Positions 51,999 through 60,274 of a stretch of DNA of 64,000 nucleotides are shown here, piece by piece. The notes beneath the pieces were generated by a model that saw only the letters and a program-made list of their open reading frames with translations, did not search any database and had not been told where the DNA came from. Numbering within the stretch: the first letter of the stretch is position 1; every line of letters starts with the position of its first letter. Origin of the DNA: Vibrio atlanticus (GTDB taxonomy: Bacteria; Pseudomonadota; Gammaproteobacteria; Enterobacterales; Vibrionaceae); the NCBI RefSeq assembly GCF_024347315.1, contig NZ_AP025461.1:434001-498000 (forward strand), given 5' to 3'. Position numbers and translations under genes: made by a program.

Positions 51999-53258
51999 AT
52001 GAGTACAATGGGAATCGCAATTGGTGCGACCGCTCTTTCGTTAATACTTATTGCTGTTTGGTTGGTCTCTTTGTCGCTAAGAAAAAAGCGCTTGGAACAA
52101 GAACGTAAAGCTCGCGCAGTTGCTTACCGAAAAGCGATTGAAAAAGCACGTATCCAAGAGCAAAAAGATCGTCAATTTAAGGCTGAAACTGGGCATGTAC
52201 CGTCGATTCTGTATTTGGCGAAAGAAGCCGAACGAGTCAATCTTAAGGAAGCTCTATATTGGTACGACAAAGCTGCCCATTTAGACAATGTCAACGGCAT
52301 GTACGGCATTGTGCGTCTGAGTATGAAGTGCAAAGAAGACCTAATTTTAAGAGAAAAGGCCAATTTTTGGCAGTTAGCGATATCAGCACTGGATAATGAT
52401 CCGCTTGCAAAATTCGAGGTGGGTAAAGCACTCGTGTTTGGTCGCGGAGTTGAGAAAAACCTTCCGAAAGGCAGCGCCTATATTGAAGAGTCTGCAGCTA
52501 GTGGTAACACTGAAGCGATGCTTTTTATGGGGGATTGGTGCTTAGATAGAGAGAACCCAGATTATTCTCCAGAAAGCTCTTTCATGTGGTACAGAAAAGC
52601 GGCTGAAAAGAATAGCCTAGACGGAAAAATCAAATTGGGTATGAGCTATTTGAACGGTGTTGGTGTTGTCGCTAATCATCGTGAAGCGGTTTACTGGTTT
52701 GAAACGGCAGCTGAAAAAAACTGTGCAGAAGCGATGTTTAAAGCCGGTGAGGCGTGGATTGACCATGGTGAGCACGGCAATGCTATCGCGTATATCTGGT
52801 TATTCTTATCGGCTCATTTTGGCTATGCGGATGCGAGGTATTTGAGAGATAAAGTTGGTGGGGATCTTGGTGTTGATGCCGTTGTGGGGTTACAGGCCCT
52901 GACTAAGCCAATAATGACCAAGTTGACGCAAGAAGCAATCACCAAGCACTCTATCGTTAAAGCGCTCAACAAGCTCTACAAACGCGATATCCCAGTGCAT
53001 AAGAAAGTGAAAGAAGCCTCTGACGAAGAGGGTGATGAGTTAGGTGTCGATAAGGCGGATTTGGATACTGAAGCCTCAAATGCTCAAGCTTCAAGTGCTC
53101 AAGGTTTAAATGCCAACAATCACCAACAGGCGGCTGAAAACCATGATGGTGACAAGGCAAGCGCGAATCGAGCATCACAAGATAAGCAAGCTAACTCTAA
53201 TAGCGGTTCTTTGGACTTTAGCCAACCGGCAGTCGAGTCTAACTGGAAGAGCAATTAA
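51999..53258 (+). CDS. Sel1-repeat (TPR-like) membrane-anchored protein
   Basis: 419 residues. One N-terminal membrane helix (about 5-28), a basic coiled segment to about 60, then five or so Sel1 repeats between about 75 and 270 (for example AKFEVGKALVFGRGVEKN, KIKLGMSYLNGVGVVANH, AMFKAGEAWIDHG). The last 85 residues are low-complexity, rich in Ala/Asn/Gln/Ser (ASNAQASSAQGLNANN). Sel1 repeats mediate protein contacts; no partner is indicated. The preceding 316 bp (51682-51998) holds the repeat array and no gene. Confidence 0.8.
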   Translation: MSTMGIAIGATALSLILIAVWLVSLSLRKKRLEQERKARAVAYRKAIEKARIQEQKDRQFKAETGHVPSILYLAKEAERVNLKEALYWYDKAAHLDNVNGMYGIVRLSMKCKEDLILREKANFWQLAISALDNDPLAKFEVGKALVFGRGVEKNLPKGSAYIEESAASGNTEAMLFMGDWCLDRENPDYSPESSFMWYRKAAEKNSLDGKIKLGMSYLNGVGVVANHREAVYWFETAAEKNCAEAMFKAGEAWIDHGEHGNAIAYIWLFLSAHFGYADARYLRDKVGGDLGVDAVVGLQALTKPIMTKLTQEAITKHSIVKALNKLYKRDIPVHKKVKEASDEEGDELGVDKADLDTEASNAQASSAQGLNANNHQQAAENHDGDKASANRASQDKQANSNSGSLDFSQPAVESNWKSN

Positions 53259-53411
53259 TAATCCGTGTTTATGAGTTATTACCTGTATTCTGTACATGAC
53301 TGAAACGAGTAGTTCTACAATTTAAAAAATCCAACGATGTTATATGAGTGTAGATGTTATAACTGACTGCATTAAGCCGCTAAGGCGATCCGTTATTCAT
53401 ACGGTAGGTGT

Positions 53412-53590
53412 TATACCAATCGTAGTAAATCACTGGTCACCCTAGCTTGCTAAAACGCTCGATAACTGCGTTAGTATTTTTGATTGTAGAATAACTACTT
53501 ATCGAAACTTCTTGTCGAAAAGAGCTGCCTTGTTCTCAAGCCTTTTCTCTGCGCTATTTTTGATCACTTACTTACTGTGATTGGTATTAT
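53412..53590. mobile_element. MITE-like dispersed repeat
   Basis: About 178 bp bounded by imperfect terminal inverted repeats TATACCAATC (left) and GATTGGTATT (right), continuing inward as AGTAAATCA / TACTTACTGTGA. Internally the string TGCGTTAGTATTTTTGATTG recurs as TGCGCTATTTTTGATCA. It has no coding capacity. Similar elements with ACCAATC ends are widespread between genes in vibrios and shewanellas; here it lies between convergent Sel1 and sstT genes. Confidence 0.6.
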
Positions 53591-53620
53591 TGACTGCGGC
53601 GGGTAAAGCACTCAAACAAA

Positions 53621-53647
53621 AAAAGGGAAGCATCTGCTTCCCTTTTT
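53621..53647 (-). terminator. Terminator of sstT
   Basis: AAAAAGGGAAGCA and TGCTTCCCTTTTT around a 2-base centre; symmetrical, so usable on both strands. Confidence 0.88.
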
Positions 53648-53714
53648 GTTTATGTACGATTTGCTTTTTAGAGCTTAGAGCTTAGAACTGTTTAGGTTCA
53701 GAGCAGCTAAAGGC

Positions 53715-54932
53715 TTATTGCTCTTTGTTTTGCTCGGCTTTACATACAGCAGCAGTGAACACTACGTCTGTTGAGCTGTTAAGCGCCGTTTCAGCTGAAT
53801 CTTGAATCACACCGATAATGAAACCAACCGCTACAACCTGCATCGCTACATCGTTTGAAATACCGAATAGGCCACACGCTAGCGGGATAAGCAGTAGTGA
53901 ACCGCCAGCAACACCCGATGCGCCACATGCTGATACTGCAGCAACAAGGCTTAGTAGAATCGCAGTGAAGATATCAATCTCAATACCCATAGTGTGTACA
54001 GCAGCAAGCGTTAACACAGTGATGGTGATTGCAGCGCCTGCCATGTTGATCGTTGCGCCTAGAGGAATTGATACAGAGTAAGTATCTTCGTCTAGCTTTA
54101 GTTTCTTACAAAGGTTCATGTTCACTGGGATGTTTGCAGCGCTTGAACGAGTGAAGAATGCCGTTACACCAGATTCACGAATACATTGCAGTACAAGTGG
54201 GTATGGGTTTTGTTTTGTTTTAATAAATACAAGCAGTGGGTTAACCACAAGTGCGATGATCAGCATTGAGCTTAGTAGTACTGCTAGTAGTTGACCGTAG
54301 CTTGCCAGTGCATCGAAGCCTGTTGTTGCGAATGTTGCAGAAACAAGACCGAAGATACCGAATGGGGCAAGGCGAATAATGAAGCGAACAATGTGTGAAA
54401 CACTGTGGCTTAGGTCTTCGAAAACCGCTTTGGTTGTTGCAGATGCGTGGTGCAGAGCAAGACCAAGACCGATTGCCCAAGCAAGAATACCGATGTAGTT
54501 CGCATTCATTAGTGCGCTAACTGGGTTGTCTACAAGCTTGAATAGAAGCGTATGAAGAACTTCTGCAATACCTTGAGGAGGGTTAGCACCTTCAGCGCCA
54601 GCAACCAGTGTCAAAGTGGTTGGGAACATGAAGCTCAGTACTACAGCAGTCAGTGCAGCAGAGAACGTACCAATCAAGTAAAGCACAATGATTGGACGCA
54701 TATGGGTATGCTGACCTTTCTTTTGGTTTGCGATAGAAGCTGCAACAAGAATGAATACTAAAATTGGGGCAACAGCTTTCAGAGCACCAACAAACAGGCT
54801 ACCTAATAGGCCTGCATCTTGAGCTGCTGAAGGAGAAACCATGGCGAGAACGACACCGAAAACAATACCAGCAAGGATCTGTAGAACGAGATTTCCACGA
54901 GCGATGCGGGCGAGCATGTTGTGATTTTGCAT
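53715..54932 (-). CDS. sstT: Serine/threonine:Na+ symporter SstT
   Basis: 405 residues, eight or more membrane helices, dicarboxylate/amino acid:cation symporter fold. Segments such as [20 protein letters not shown] near 265 and [27 protein letters not shown]-type hairpin near 330-356 are close to E. coli SstT (414 residues). Imports serine and threonine with sodium, suited to marine growth. Single gene. Confidence 0.93.
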   Translation of the reverse strand: MQNHNMLARIARGNLVLQILAGIVFGVVLAMVSPSAAQDAGLLGSLFVGALKAVAPILVFILVAASIANQKKGQHTHMRPIIVLYLIGTFSAALTAVVLSFMFPTTLTLVAGAEGANPPQGIAEVLHTLLFKLVDNPVSALMNANYIGILAWAIGLGLALHHASATTKAVFEDLSHSVSHIVRFIIRLAPFGIFGLVSATFATTGFDALASYGQLLAVLLSSMLIIALVVNPLLVFIKTKQNPYPLVLQCIRESGVTAFFTRSSAANIPVNMNLCKKLKLDEDTYSVSIPLGATINMAGAAITITVLTLAAVHTMGIEIDIFTAILLSLVAAVSACGASGVAGGSLLLIPLACGLFGISNDVAMQVVAVGFIIGVIQDSAETALNSSTDVVFTAAVCKAEQNKEQ

Positions 54933-55248
54933 AAAATACCTGCAATTGTTAATTTATTATAGTGATGTATCTTTTTATGAAGTTGTACCAAATCCAACTA
55001 TACACTAGCGGAATTGGCGGTCATATTAGCGGGATCTAAGAGGGTGTCTAGGGATAGTTTACTTTTAGGGTTATTGTTTGCGCTATGTGGTGTTTTTAGA
55101 GCTAAATGTTAAATAAATGTATTTTGATTGAGCTATAAATCTGCTGATTCTCATTTGATAGATTCAAAACACTGCAAATGTAGAAATGTAAACGGCTATA
55201 TGAAAGAACATTGTGTGCATAAATAACCACACCATTATCAAATTGAAA

Positions 55249-55276
55249 CAAAAAGCCCCACGTGATTAACACGATG
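55249..55276 (-). terminator. Terminator of rsgA
   Basis: On the minus strand GAGCCCCATCGTG pairs with CACGTGGGGCTTTTT. The 110 bases between the rsgA stop and this hairpin include a tandem repeat. 54933-55248 holds the sstT promoter region and no gene. Confidence 0.8.
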
Positions 55277-55343
55277 GGGCTCATTGTCTTAAATTAAAGT
55301 TATCTTAAGTTAGGTTATCTTCAATACAGCTTATAGCTGTTAA

Positions 55344-55385
55344 CCTTAAACCTTAAACCTTAAACCTTAAACCTTAAACCTTAAA
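55344..55385 (-). repeat. CCTTAAA heptamer array after rsgA
   Basis: Six perfect 7-bp units end two bases from the rsgA stop codon and lie between stop and terminator. Confidence 0.95.
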
Positions 55386-55387
55386 CG

Positions 55388-56452
55388 TTAGTCAGATGCT
55401 TTTTTAAGATTGCGGCCTTCTGATTGTACGGTTTTGTACATCTTGGAAAGCTGCTTATTGCTGGCGCGTTGTTCCGCTAACGAGGCGCCATTTCGGGCTT
55501 GTTCTCGCAATAACTTTCGATAGTTAGCAAATCGTCGCTCAGACAATTCTCCACTTTCAATCGCCTTGCGTATCTTGCAACCCGGTTCTGATTCATGATG
55601 ACAATCAGAGAATCGGCAATGCATGGCTAACTCTTCCACATCAGAAAAGGTTTCACTCACGCCTTCAGCGCAGTCAGCAAGTTGTAGCTCTCGCATTCCT
55701 GGAGTATCGAGCAGTAAGCCTCCCGATGTTAGCAAGTGGAGCGATCGTGATGTGGTTGTGTGTCGGCCTTTGCTATCGTCTTCACGAATGCCACCTGTGG
55801 CTTGTTCAGCCTCACCAAGTAATGAGTTGACTAAGGTAGATTTACCCACACCGGATGAACCCATTAAAGCCACAGTCTTGCCCGTTTTACACCAAGGCGA
55901 CAAAACTTGAGTTGAGTCTTGGTCTAGGCTATTCACCGCTTCGATCATCAGCATAGAATCTAAGCTTTGCACTTGTTGTACTTTGTCTTCGTAGTCATCA
56001 CACAAGTCTTTCTTGGTGAGTACGATAACGGCTTCAACCTGTGCTTCATTGGCGAGCGCTAGATAGCGTTCAATACGGCTTAGATTAAAGTCGTTATTTA
56101 ACGAAACCACGATAAAAACCGTGTCGATGTTAGCTGAGATATATTGTTCAGCGACACGGCTACCTGCAGCTTTACGGCTGAAGAGTGATTGACGGTCTAA
56201 TAAACGGCCGAATTGCAGTTCAGAGTTCAAGATTACCCAGTCGCCTACCGTCATTGAGGGTTGGTTTTGATGGATAGGGAGAGCGATTTCGCCTTGTTCT
56301 GACGCTAGTGTATAGCCGCTGCGATGGTGCGCGGTAATACGAGCAATGACGGATTGGTCATAGTCTTCGAGTGTCAGTTGTTGTTGGAATACAGGTTGCC
56401 ATCCAAGTTGTTGAAGTGACATTGGATTAGAAAATGCGTTTTGTGAATTCAT
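55388..56452 (-). CDS. rsgA: Ribosome small-subunit biogenesis GTPase RsgA (YjeQ type)
   Basis: 354 residues. Circularly permuted GTPase: G4 [11 protein letters not shown] near 148, G1 [16 protein letters not shown] near 200, G3 LDTPGMREL near 248. An OB fold occupies about 30-105, and the zinc site is [14 protein letters not shown] near 280-293. It tests late 30S subunits. Because vibrios usually carry rsgA near psd/orn on the large chromosome, this may be a second, RsgA2-type copy. Confidence 0.9.
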   Translation of the reverse strand: MNSQNAFSNPMSLQQLGWQPVFQQQLTLEDYDQSVIARITAHHRSGYTLASEQGEIALPIHQNQPSMTVGDWVILNSELQFGRLLDRQSLFSRKAAGSRVAEQYISANIDTVFIVVSLNNDFNLSRIERYLALANEAQVEAVIVLTKKDLCDDYEDKVQQVQSLDSMLMIEAVNSLDQDSTQVLSPWCKTGKTVALMGSSGVGKSTLVNSLLGEAEQATGGIREDDSKGRHTTTSRSLHLLTSGGLLLDTPGMRELQLADCAEGVSETFSDVEELAMHCRFSDCHHESEPGCKIRKAIESGELSERRFANYRKLLREQARNGASLAEQRASNKQLSKMYKTVQSEGRNLKKASD

Positions 56453-56784
56453 GTCTATTTACCCAGACGTGCGAGCTTTCTTTTCTTGTGAGAGCATTAA
56501 AGTCTTATGAGAGCATTAACTTCTTGTGAGCTCTCTTATTGTTGATGAGATCAAAAGAGTTAATGAGACCAAAAAGCGTTGCTGAGATTAAAAGCGTCGA
56601 GACGTCAAAAATGTTTTGAGTTTGGGTCGAATTCAAATAGATAGGACCCCGGATTGAGTCATGCTTTACAGGCATGCAGGAATTGATCACTTACGATCAA
56701 TAGTAAACCGGGTAAAAGTGTGCGGTCGTCAAAGAGTGACGATAAATTGGTCGATCGGTATTTAAGTTGGATTAACCAAACAAG

Positions 56785-56832
56785 TTAACGCGTTACTTTT
56801 ACTGCCAGTTTTAGTGTGTTCATTACAATCAT
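56785..56832 (-). CDS. Possible 15-residue leader or small peptide
   Basis: MIVMNTLKLAVKVTR then stop. AAGGAG lies eight bases before the first ATG, an unusually good site for such a short frame. It is in the 503-bp gap between pcuC-type and rsgA genes, which otherwise has no gene. Might be a leader peptide or chance; no conservation can be tested here. Confidence 0.25.
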   Translation of the reverse strand: MIVMNTLKLAVKVTR

Positions 56833-56895
56833 CTTCTATTCTCCTTGGTTATTAATGTGGTCAGGCTTTGAATAAAAAGCGAGCTCAGTTTAGCA

Positions 56896-56929
56896 AAAAG
56901 CCACGATGGCGAGAAGTCATCGTGGCTTA
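56896..56929 (-). terminator. Terminator of the copper operon
   Basis: AAGCCACGATG and CATCGTGGCTT around a 9-base loop, 27 bp after the PCu(A)C stop. Confidence 0.85.
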
Positions 56930-56955
56930 AATTATTTCATCGATTGTGAATCTGA

Positions 56956-57414
56956 TTAATGATGATCGTGATTCATCTTTTTCATGCCGCTCATCACTTT
57001 CTTCACTGGCGCATCAAAGGTCTGTGTTTCACCGTTTGCGAAGGTCAGTGTCATTTTGATTTGTTCACCTTCTTTTAGGCTGCTTTTTAAGTCAAACAAC
57101 ATGATGTGTAGGCTGCCCGGTTTAAGTACAGCTTTACCATTTGCAGGGATGGTGATCGCTTGAACTTGACGCATCTTCATTACGTCGCCATCAACGATAA
57201 CATCATGAAGTTCAACCTTTCCTGCTGCTGATGTTGTTGCAGAAACAATAGCGCGATCTTTATCGCTATGGTTCATCAGAGTCGTGAATACCGCGCTGTT
57301 CACTGCTGAAGGCGGGGTTGCGCGCGCGTACGCGTCATGAACCATAATATCGTTATTCGCTTGAGCAAGAGGAGTGAGCAATAAGCCTGCTAGAGCAAGT
57401 GCTTTTAACTTCAT
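56956..57414 (-). CDS. Periplasmic copper chaperone PCu(A)C
   Basis: 152 residues with a signal peptide (MKLKALALAGLLLTPLAQA, cut before NND). The copper motif H-X10-M-X21-H-X-M is exact (HDVIVDGDVMKM, then ... SLHIM). A Met/His-rich tail (MSGMKKMNHDHH) adds ligands. Delivers Cu(I) for cytochrome oxidase CuA assembly. It lies 114 bp downstream of the SCO gene on the same strand, the usual pairing. Confidence 0.92.
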   Translation of the reverse strand: MKLKALALAGLLLTPLAQANNDIMVHDAYARATPPSAVNSAVFTTLMNHSDKDRAIVSATTSAAGKVELHDVIVDGDVMKMRQVQAITIPANGKAVLKPGSLHIMLFDLKSSLKEGEQIKMTLTFANGETQTFDAPVKKVMSGMKKMNHDHH

Positions 57415-57528
57415 GTTGTTGTCCTTAATTTTTTGTTTTGGTCTGGGAGCTGACTTTTTGTTCGAACTTTATTCGTTAAGTTCTTTATTTTTGTACACGT
57501 TGTTTCTCGTCGCTGATGACTTGGTACG

Positions 57529-58125
57529 TTAGCGCGTTAATGTGTTAATAGCTTCAACAATTGGCGCTGGCGTTAACGTATGCGGCACTTTGGTAATCAG
57601 CGTGCCATCGGGTTTTAAAAAATAGAAATATGAGCTGTGGTCTAGGGTGTATTCCAACTCTGAACCTTCAAGCTTGGTCTTTCTAAAAATAACACCGTAG
57701 TTGTGTGCAAGCGTTGTTGTCACATCTAACGGGCCACTTAATCCTTCCATCATTGGGTGGAAGTATTGTGCGTATTCGTATGAGGCTTCAGCGGCATCAC
57801 GCTCTGGATCGAGAGAAACAAACATCGGGCGAATCTTGGCTTTTGCTTCATCAGAAATCTGGTTAAGTGCTCCGGCTAACATTGCTAGGGAAGTAGGGCA
57901 CACATCTGGGCAACGTGTGAAACCAAAGTAAACGATACGAACTCTGTCATCGGTTTGGTCAAAGATTTCCGTTGGCTGGTTATCTTTACCGAAAAGGGTT
58001 GTCGCGGAGAATTGTTGTTTTGCCGCGTGTTGTTTTTGAGCTTCGTTTTGCCCATCAAGATAACTTTTAACGCCAAAGCCAAGGACAAAAGCGACAACCA
58101 ATGCTAACGACCAATTTCTACTCAT
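57529..58125 (-). CDS. SCO1/SenC-family copper-binding thioredoxin-like protein
   Basis: 198 residues, single N-terminal anchor (SLALVVAFVLGFGVKSYL). The copper/redox motif is CPDVCP (CxxxC) near 74-78, and the conserved His is in YTLDHSSYFYF near 163. Works with PCu(A)C to metallate cytochrome c oxidase. Overlaps the upstream gene by 4 bp (ATGA-type junction), so the two are translationally coupled. Confidence 0.92.
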   Translation of the reverse strand: MSRNWSLALVVAFVLGFGVKSYLDGQNEAQKQHAAKQQFSATTLFGKDNQPTEIFDQTDDRVRIVYFGFTRCPDVCPTSLAMLAGALNQISDEAKAKIRPMFVSLDPERDAAEASYEYAQYFHPMMEGLSGPLDVTTTLAHNYGVIFRKTKLEGSELEYTLDHSSYFYFLKPDGTLITKVPHTLTPAPIVEAINTLTR

Positions 58126-58562
58126 CTTGCCATCCTTATTGCCGGGTTTACAGTATCGACACCATCAGTGAGCTCACCGATCCATGTCATCTTGTCTAAA
58201 GTACATACAGGTAAAATTACATCACCTTCATAGGTATTATTGCCAATGTTTTTTAATTGAAAACGTGCCGAGCCCATTTCCATCTCTAAACCTGTAAGCG
58301 ACAGCATTAATGTGTCAGAGGCTGCGCCTTCCCACACTACTTTGATTTTGGTGGGAGCCAGAGGTTGAGCCGTCTCGCGATCAAGTGTCATCGTAACTGT
58401 ATTTTGCTCACACGATGTGGTGGAAAGCATGCAGTAATCATCTAAGTTAATCTCAGCAGAGGCTCGCTCCATCGCTGATTCAAATTGCTGAATTGCTTGC
58501 GGTCCATAAAAGCCTGCCACGAGAGCGATCCCAAGAGCAGCAACCTTTAATGCAGAGTGCAT
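58122..58562 (-). CDS. Hypothetical periplasmic protein of the SCO operon
   Basis: 146 residues; N-terminal hydrophobic anchor or signal (ALKVAALGIALVAGFYG). Two pairs of cysteines (DDYCMLSTTSCEQ and PVCTLDK) in a beta-rich domain. First gene of the operon with SCO and PCu(A)C, so a role in copper handling or oxidase assembly is inferred. No named family recognised. Confidence 0.7.
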   Translation of the reverse strand: MHSALKVAALGIALVAGFYGPQAIQQFESAMERASAEINLDDYCMLSTTSCEQNTVTMTLDRETAQPLAPTKIKVVWEGAASDTLMLSLTGLEMEMGSARFQLKNIGNNTYEGDVILPVCTLDKMTWIGELTDGVDTVNPAIRMAR

Positions 58563-58660
58563 GTCGTGTTCTCATCTAATTTTATAAGAGCGGCGATGTT
58601 ATCATATCCCTCAATATGTGCTTGTATCAAAAAGTAATTTTGTGCGTATGGTAGAACTAA

Positions 58661-58688
58661 AAAAGCGAAGCCATTGGCTTCGCTTTTG
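58661..58688 (-). terminator. Terminator near the end of the DUF368 gene
   Basis: AAAAAGCGAAGCC and GGCTTCGCTTTT around ATT; 77 bp beyond the DUF368 stop on the minus strand. Confidence 0.85.
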
Positions 58689-58764
58689 TCTGTGTCATAG
58701 GTTCATGAGCTTAGTCTTTCTAAGTTCTATCCGTTCTGAATACGCTTGAGAATGGATAGAATGA

Positions 58765-59685
58765 TCAGTCAGCGTTGCGCTCTGCAAATTTCTCTAACCC
58801 AAGGACCAGAGCAATCGCTACAAGCATCATCACAATAGCCATTACTAGCTGTGAAGGTTGAGAAGTGACGGCTTCAAAATCAAACGGTGACAAGTTTTCT
58901 TGAATCAGAGGAACTTGCTCACCTTTAGAGTTTGTACGCCAGCTGATCGTTTCTTTCCACGGCCAAATCTTCGGCAGTGTACCGATCATCAAACCAGTCA
59001 AGAATACTAATGTGAAGTCGCGGAATGAGCGCAATAGCCAAGACAGTACATGTGAGAAAGTCAGCAGTCCGATCACACAGCCCGCAAGGAATAGCGCAAG
59101 TACATCGACTTGAAATGATTTAACGGCGCCAAGCACGGGGCCATACATGCCAATCAGGAGCAGAATAAAGCTGCCTGAAATACCGGGTAAAATCATCGCG
59201 CAGATAGCAATCGCACCCGCAATCAATACGTTGATGCTGGTTGGCTCCATTTGCAGCGGTTTAAGCACGGTAATGCTATAAGCGAAAGCAACGCCAAGCA
59301 GCAAAAACACGAAGCGAATCATATCGCGTTTCTCTACTTGCTTAAGAATATGGAAAACCGACACCAAGATCAGGCCGAAGAAGAAAGACCACAGTGGAAC
59401 AGGGTGGGTGACTAATAACCAAGAAATCAATTTTGCGAATGTCGTAATGCTCGTGAATACGCCCGCGAACAGTGAAATTAGGAAGAAACCATTGATGTGA
59501 TTAAACGCGGCTTTGAAGCCTTCGCGTTTCCATAAGCCAAGTACGCTAGGGTTAATTCTGCGAATGCTTTCTAGCAGCGTATCGTAGATACCAGTGATGA
59601 ATGCGATGGTTCCGCCCGACACGCCAGGAACAACGTCTGCTGAGCCCATTGCCATGCCTTTGAAAAAAGTACTTAAGTAGTTCAT
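58765..59685 (-). CDS. DUF368 membrane protein (PopT-type undecaprenyl-phosphate flippase)
   Basis: 306 residues with about nine membrane helices. The N-terminal MNYLSTFFKGMAMGSADVVP then GVSGGTIAFITGIYD is the DUF368 hallmark, and a second inverted half has ILPGISGSFILLLIGMYG near 165. Members, including one in Vibrio cholerae, have been shown to recycle undecaprenyl phosphate across the inner membrane. The ATG at 59685 is chosen over an upstream TTG. Divergent from the qrr gene. Confidence 0.88.
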   Translation of the reverse strand: MNYLSTFFKGMAMGSADVVPGVSGGTIAFITGIYDTLLESIRRINPSVLGLWKREGFKAAFNHINGFFLISLFAGVFTSITTFAKLISWLLVTHPVPLWSFFFGLILVSVFHILKQVEKRDMIRFVFLLLGVAFAYSITVLKPLQMEPTSINVLIAGAIAICAMILPGISGSFILLLIGMYGPVLGAVKSFQVDVLALFLAGCVIGLLTFSHVLSWLLRSFRDFTLVFLTGLMIGTLPKIWPWKETISWRTNSKGEQVPLIQENLSPFDFEAVTSQPSQLVMAIVMMLVAIALVLGLEKFAERNAD

Positions 59686-59897
59686 TGCTTCATAGAGTTG
59701 AGGATGATTTTGTGCAGTATACAAACTTTAGTGTAAAAAAAGTATGAATATGCCTTTGGCGAGGTGCTTTATTACCTCTTTAATTGTAAGGCAATACGTT
59801 GATGTGAACATCTGCCTTACATTTAAAATACAACTGCTTGGTGTCCTATTATCACCGGCTGCACTGAAATTTGTTTTCTATCGATATTGCATCTTGG

Positions 59898-59923
59898 TTG
59901 CATTATGCAAATGCACTTTGCAA
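59898..59923 (+). promoter_or_regulatory. Two tandem LuxO-type activator sites
   Basis: TTGCATTATGCAA (59898-59910) is a perfect match to TTGCA-N3-TGCAA, and ATGCACTTTGCAA (59911-59923) is one mismatch away. They lie 63 to 88 bp upstream of the sigma-54 promoter of the small RNA, the standard place for LuxO. Confidence 0.85.
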
Positions 59924-59985
59924 TTCGCATCATGAATTAGAGGTTTTTATGCGATGCAGGGCTTATAAAACGGCTGAATTAAAGT

Positions 59986-60000
59986 TGGCACGCTAACTGC
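59986..60000 (+). promoter_or_regulatory. Sigma-54 promoter of qrr
   Basis: TTGGCACGCTAACTGC (59985-60000) matches the -24/-12 pattern TGGCAC-N5-TTGC with one change. The expected start is about 12 bp further, at 60011-60012. Confidence 0.88.
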
Positions 60001-60011
60001 ATTATATACAT

Positions 60012-60121
60012 TGACCCTTCTTAAGCCGAGGGTCACCTAGCCAACTGACGTTGTTAGTGAACTTATGATTTGTTCACAAATATATAGAGCCAATCGCGAT
60101 TATTGCGGTTGGCTATTTTTT
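60012..60121 (+). ncRNA. qrr: Qrr quorum-regulatory small RNA
   Basis: About 110 nt beginning TGACCCTTCTTAAGCCGAGG, then the invariant Qrr core around 60032-60062 (CCTAGCCAACTGACGTTGTT), which pairs with luxR/hapR-type and other target mRNAs with Hfq. A stem AGCCAATCGC / GCGGTTGGCT with T-run ends it at about 60121. At low cell density LuxO-P and sigma-54 drive it. Which of the several Vibrio qrr copies this is cannot be told; it is not adjacent to luxO here. Confidence 0.95.
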
Positions 60122-60177
60122 TGTCTGTCGTTTGGCTCTTTATGATCAGCTATCTGCTATTAACCCCATGCTCCAAA

Positions 60178-60212
60178 CGAAAAAAAAGCCAGTCACCATC
60201 GGCGACTAGCTT
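60178..60212 (-). terminator. Terminator of malT
   Basis: On the minus strand AGCTAGTCGCC pairs imperfectly with GGTGACTGGCT, followed by a long T-run. It faces the qrr terminator about 60 bp away. Confidence 0.75.
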
Positions 60213-60219
60213 AAGCTTT

Positions 60220-60272
60220 TCTCGAATCAATCTCGAATCAATCTCGAATCAATCTCGAATCAATCTCGAATC
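60220..60272 (-). repeat. TCTCGAATCAA 11-bp array after malT
   Basis: Five copies (last one partial) fill the gap between the malT stop codon and its terminator. Confidence 0.94.
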
Positions 60273-60274
60273 GT

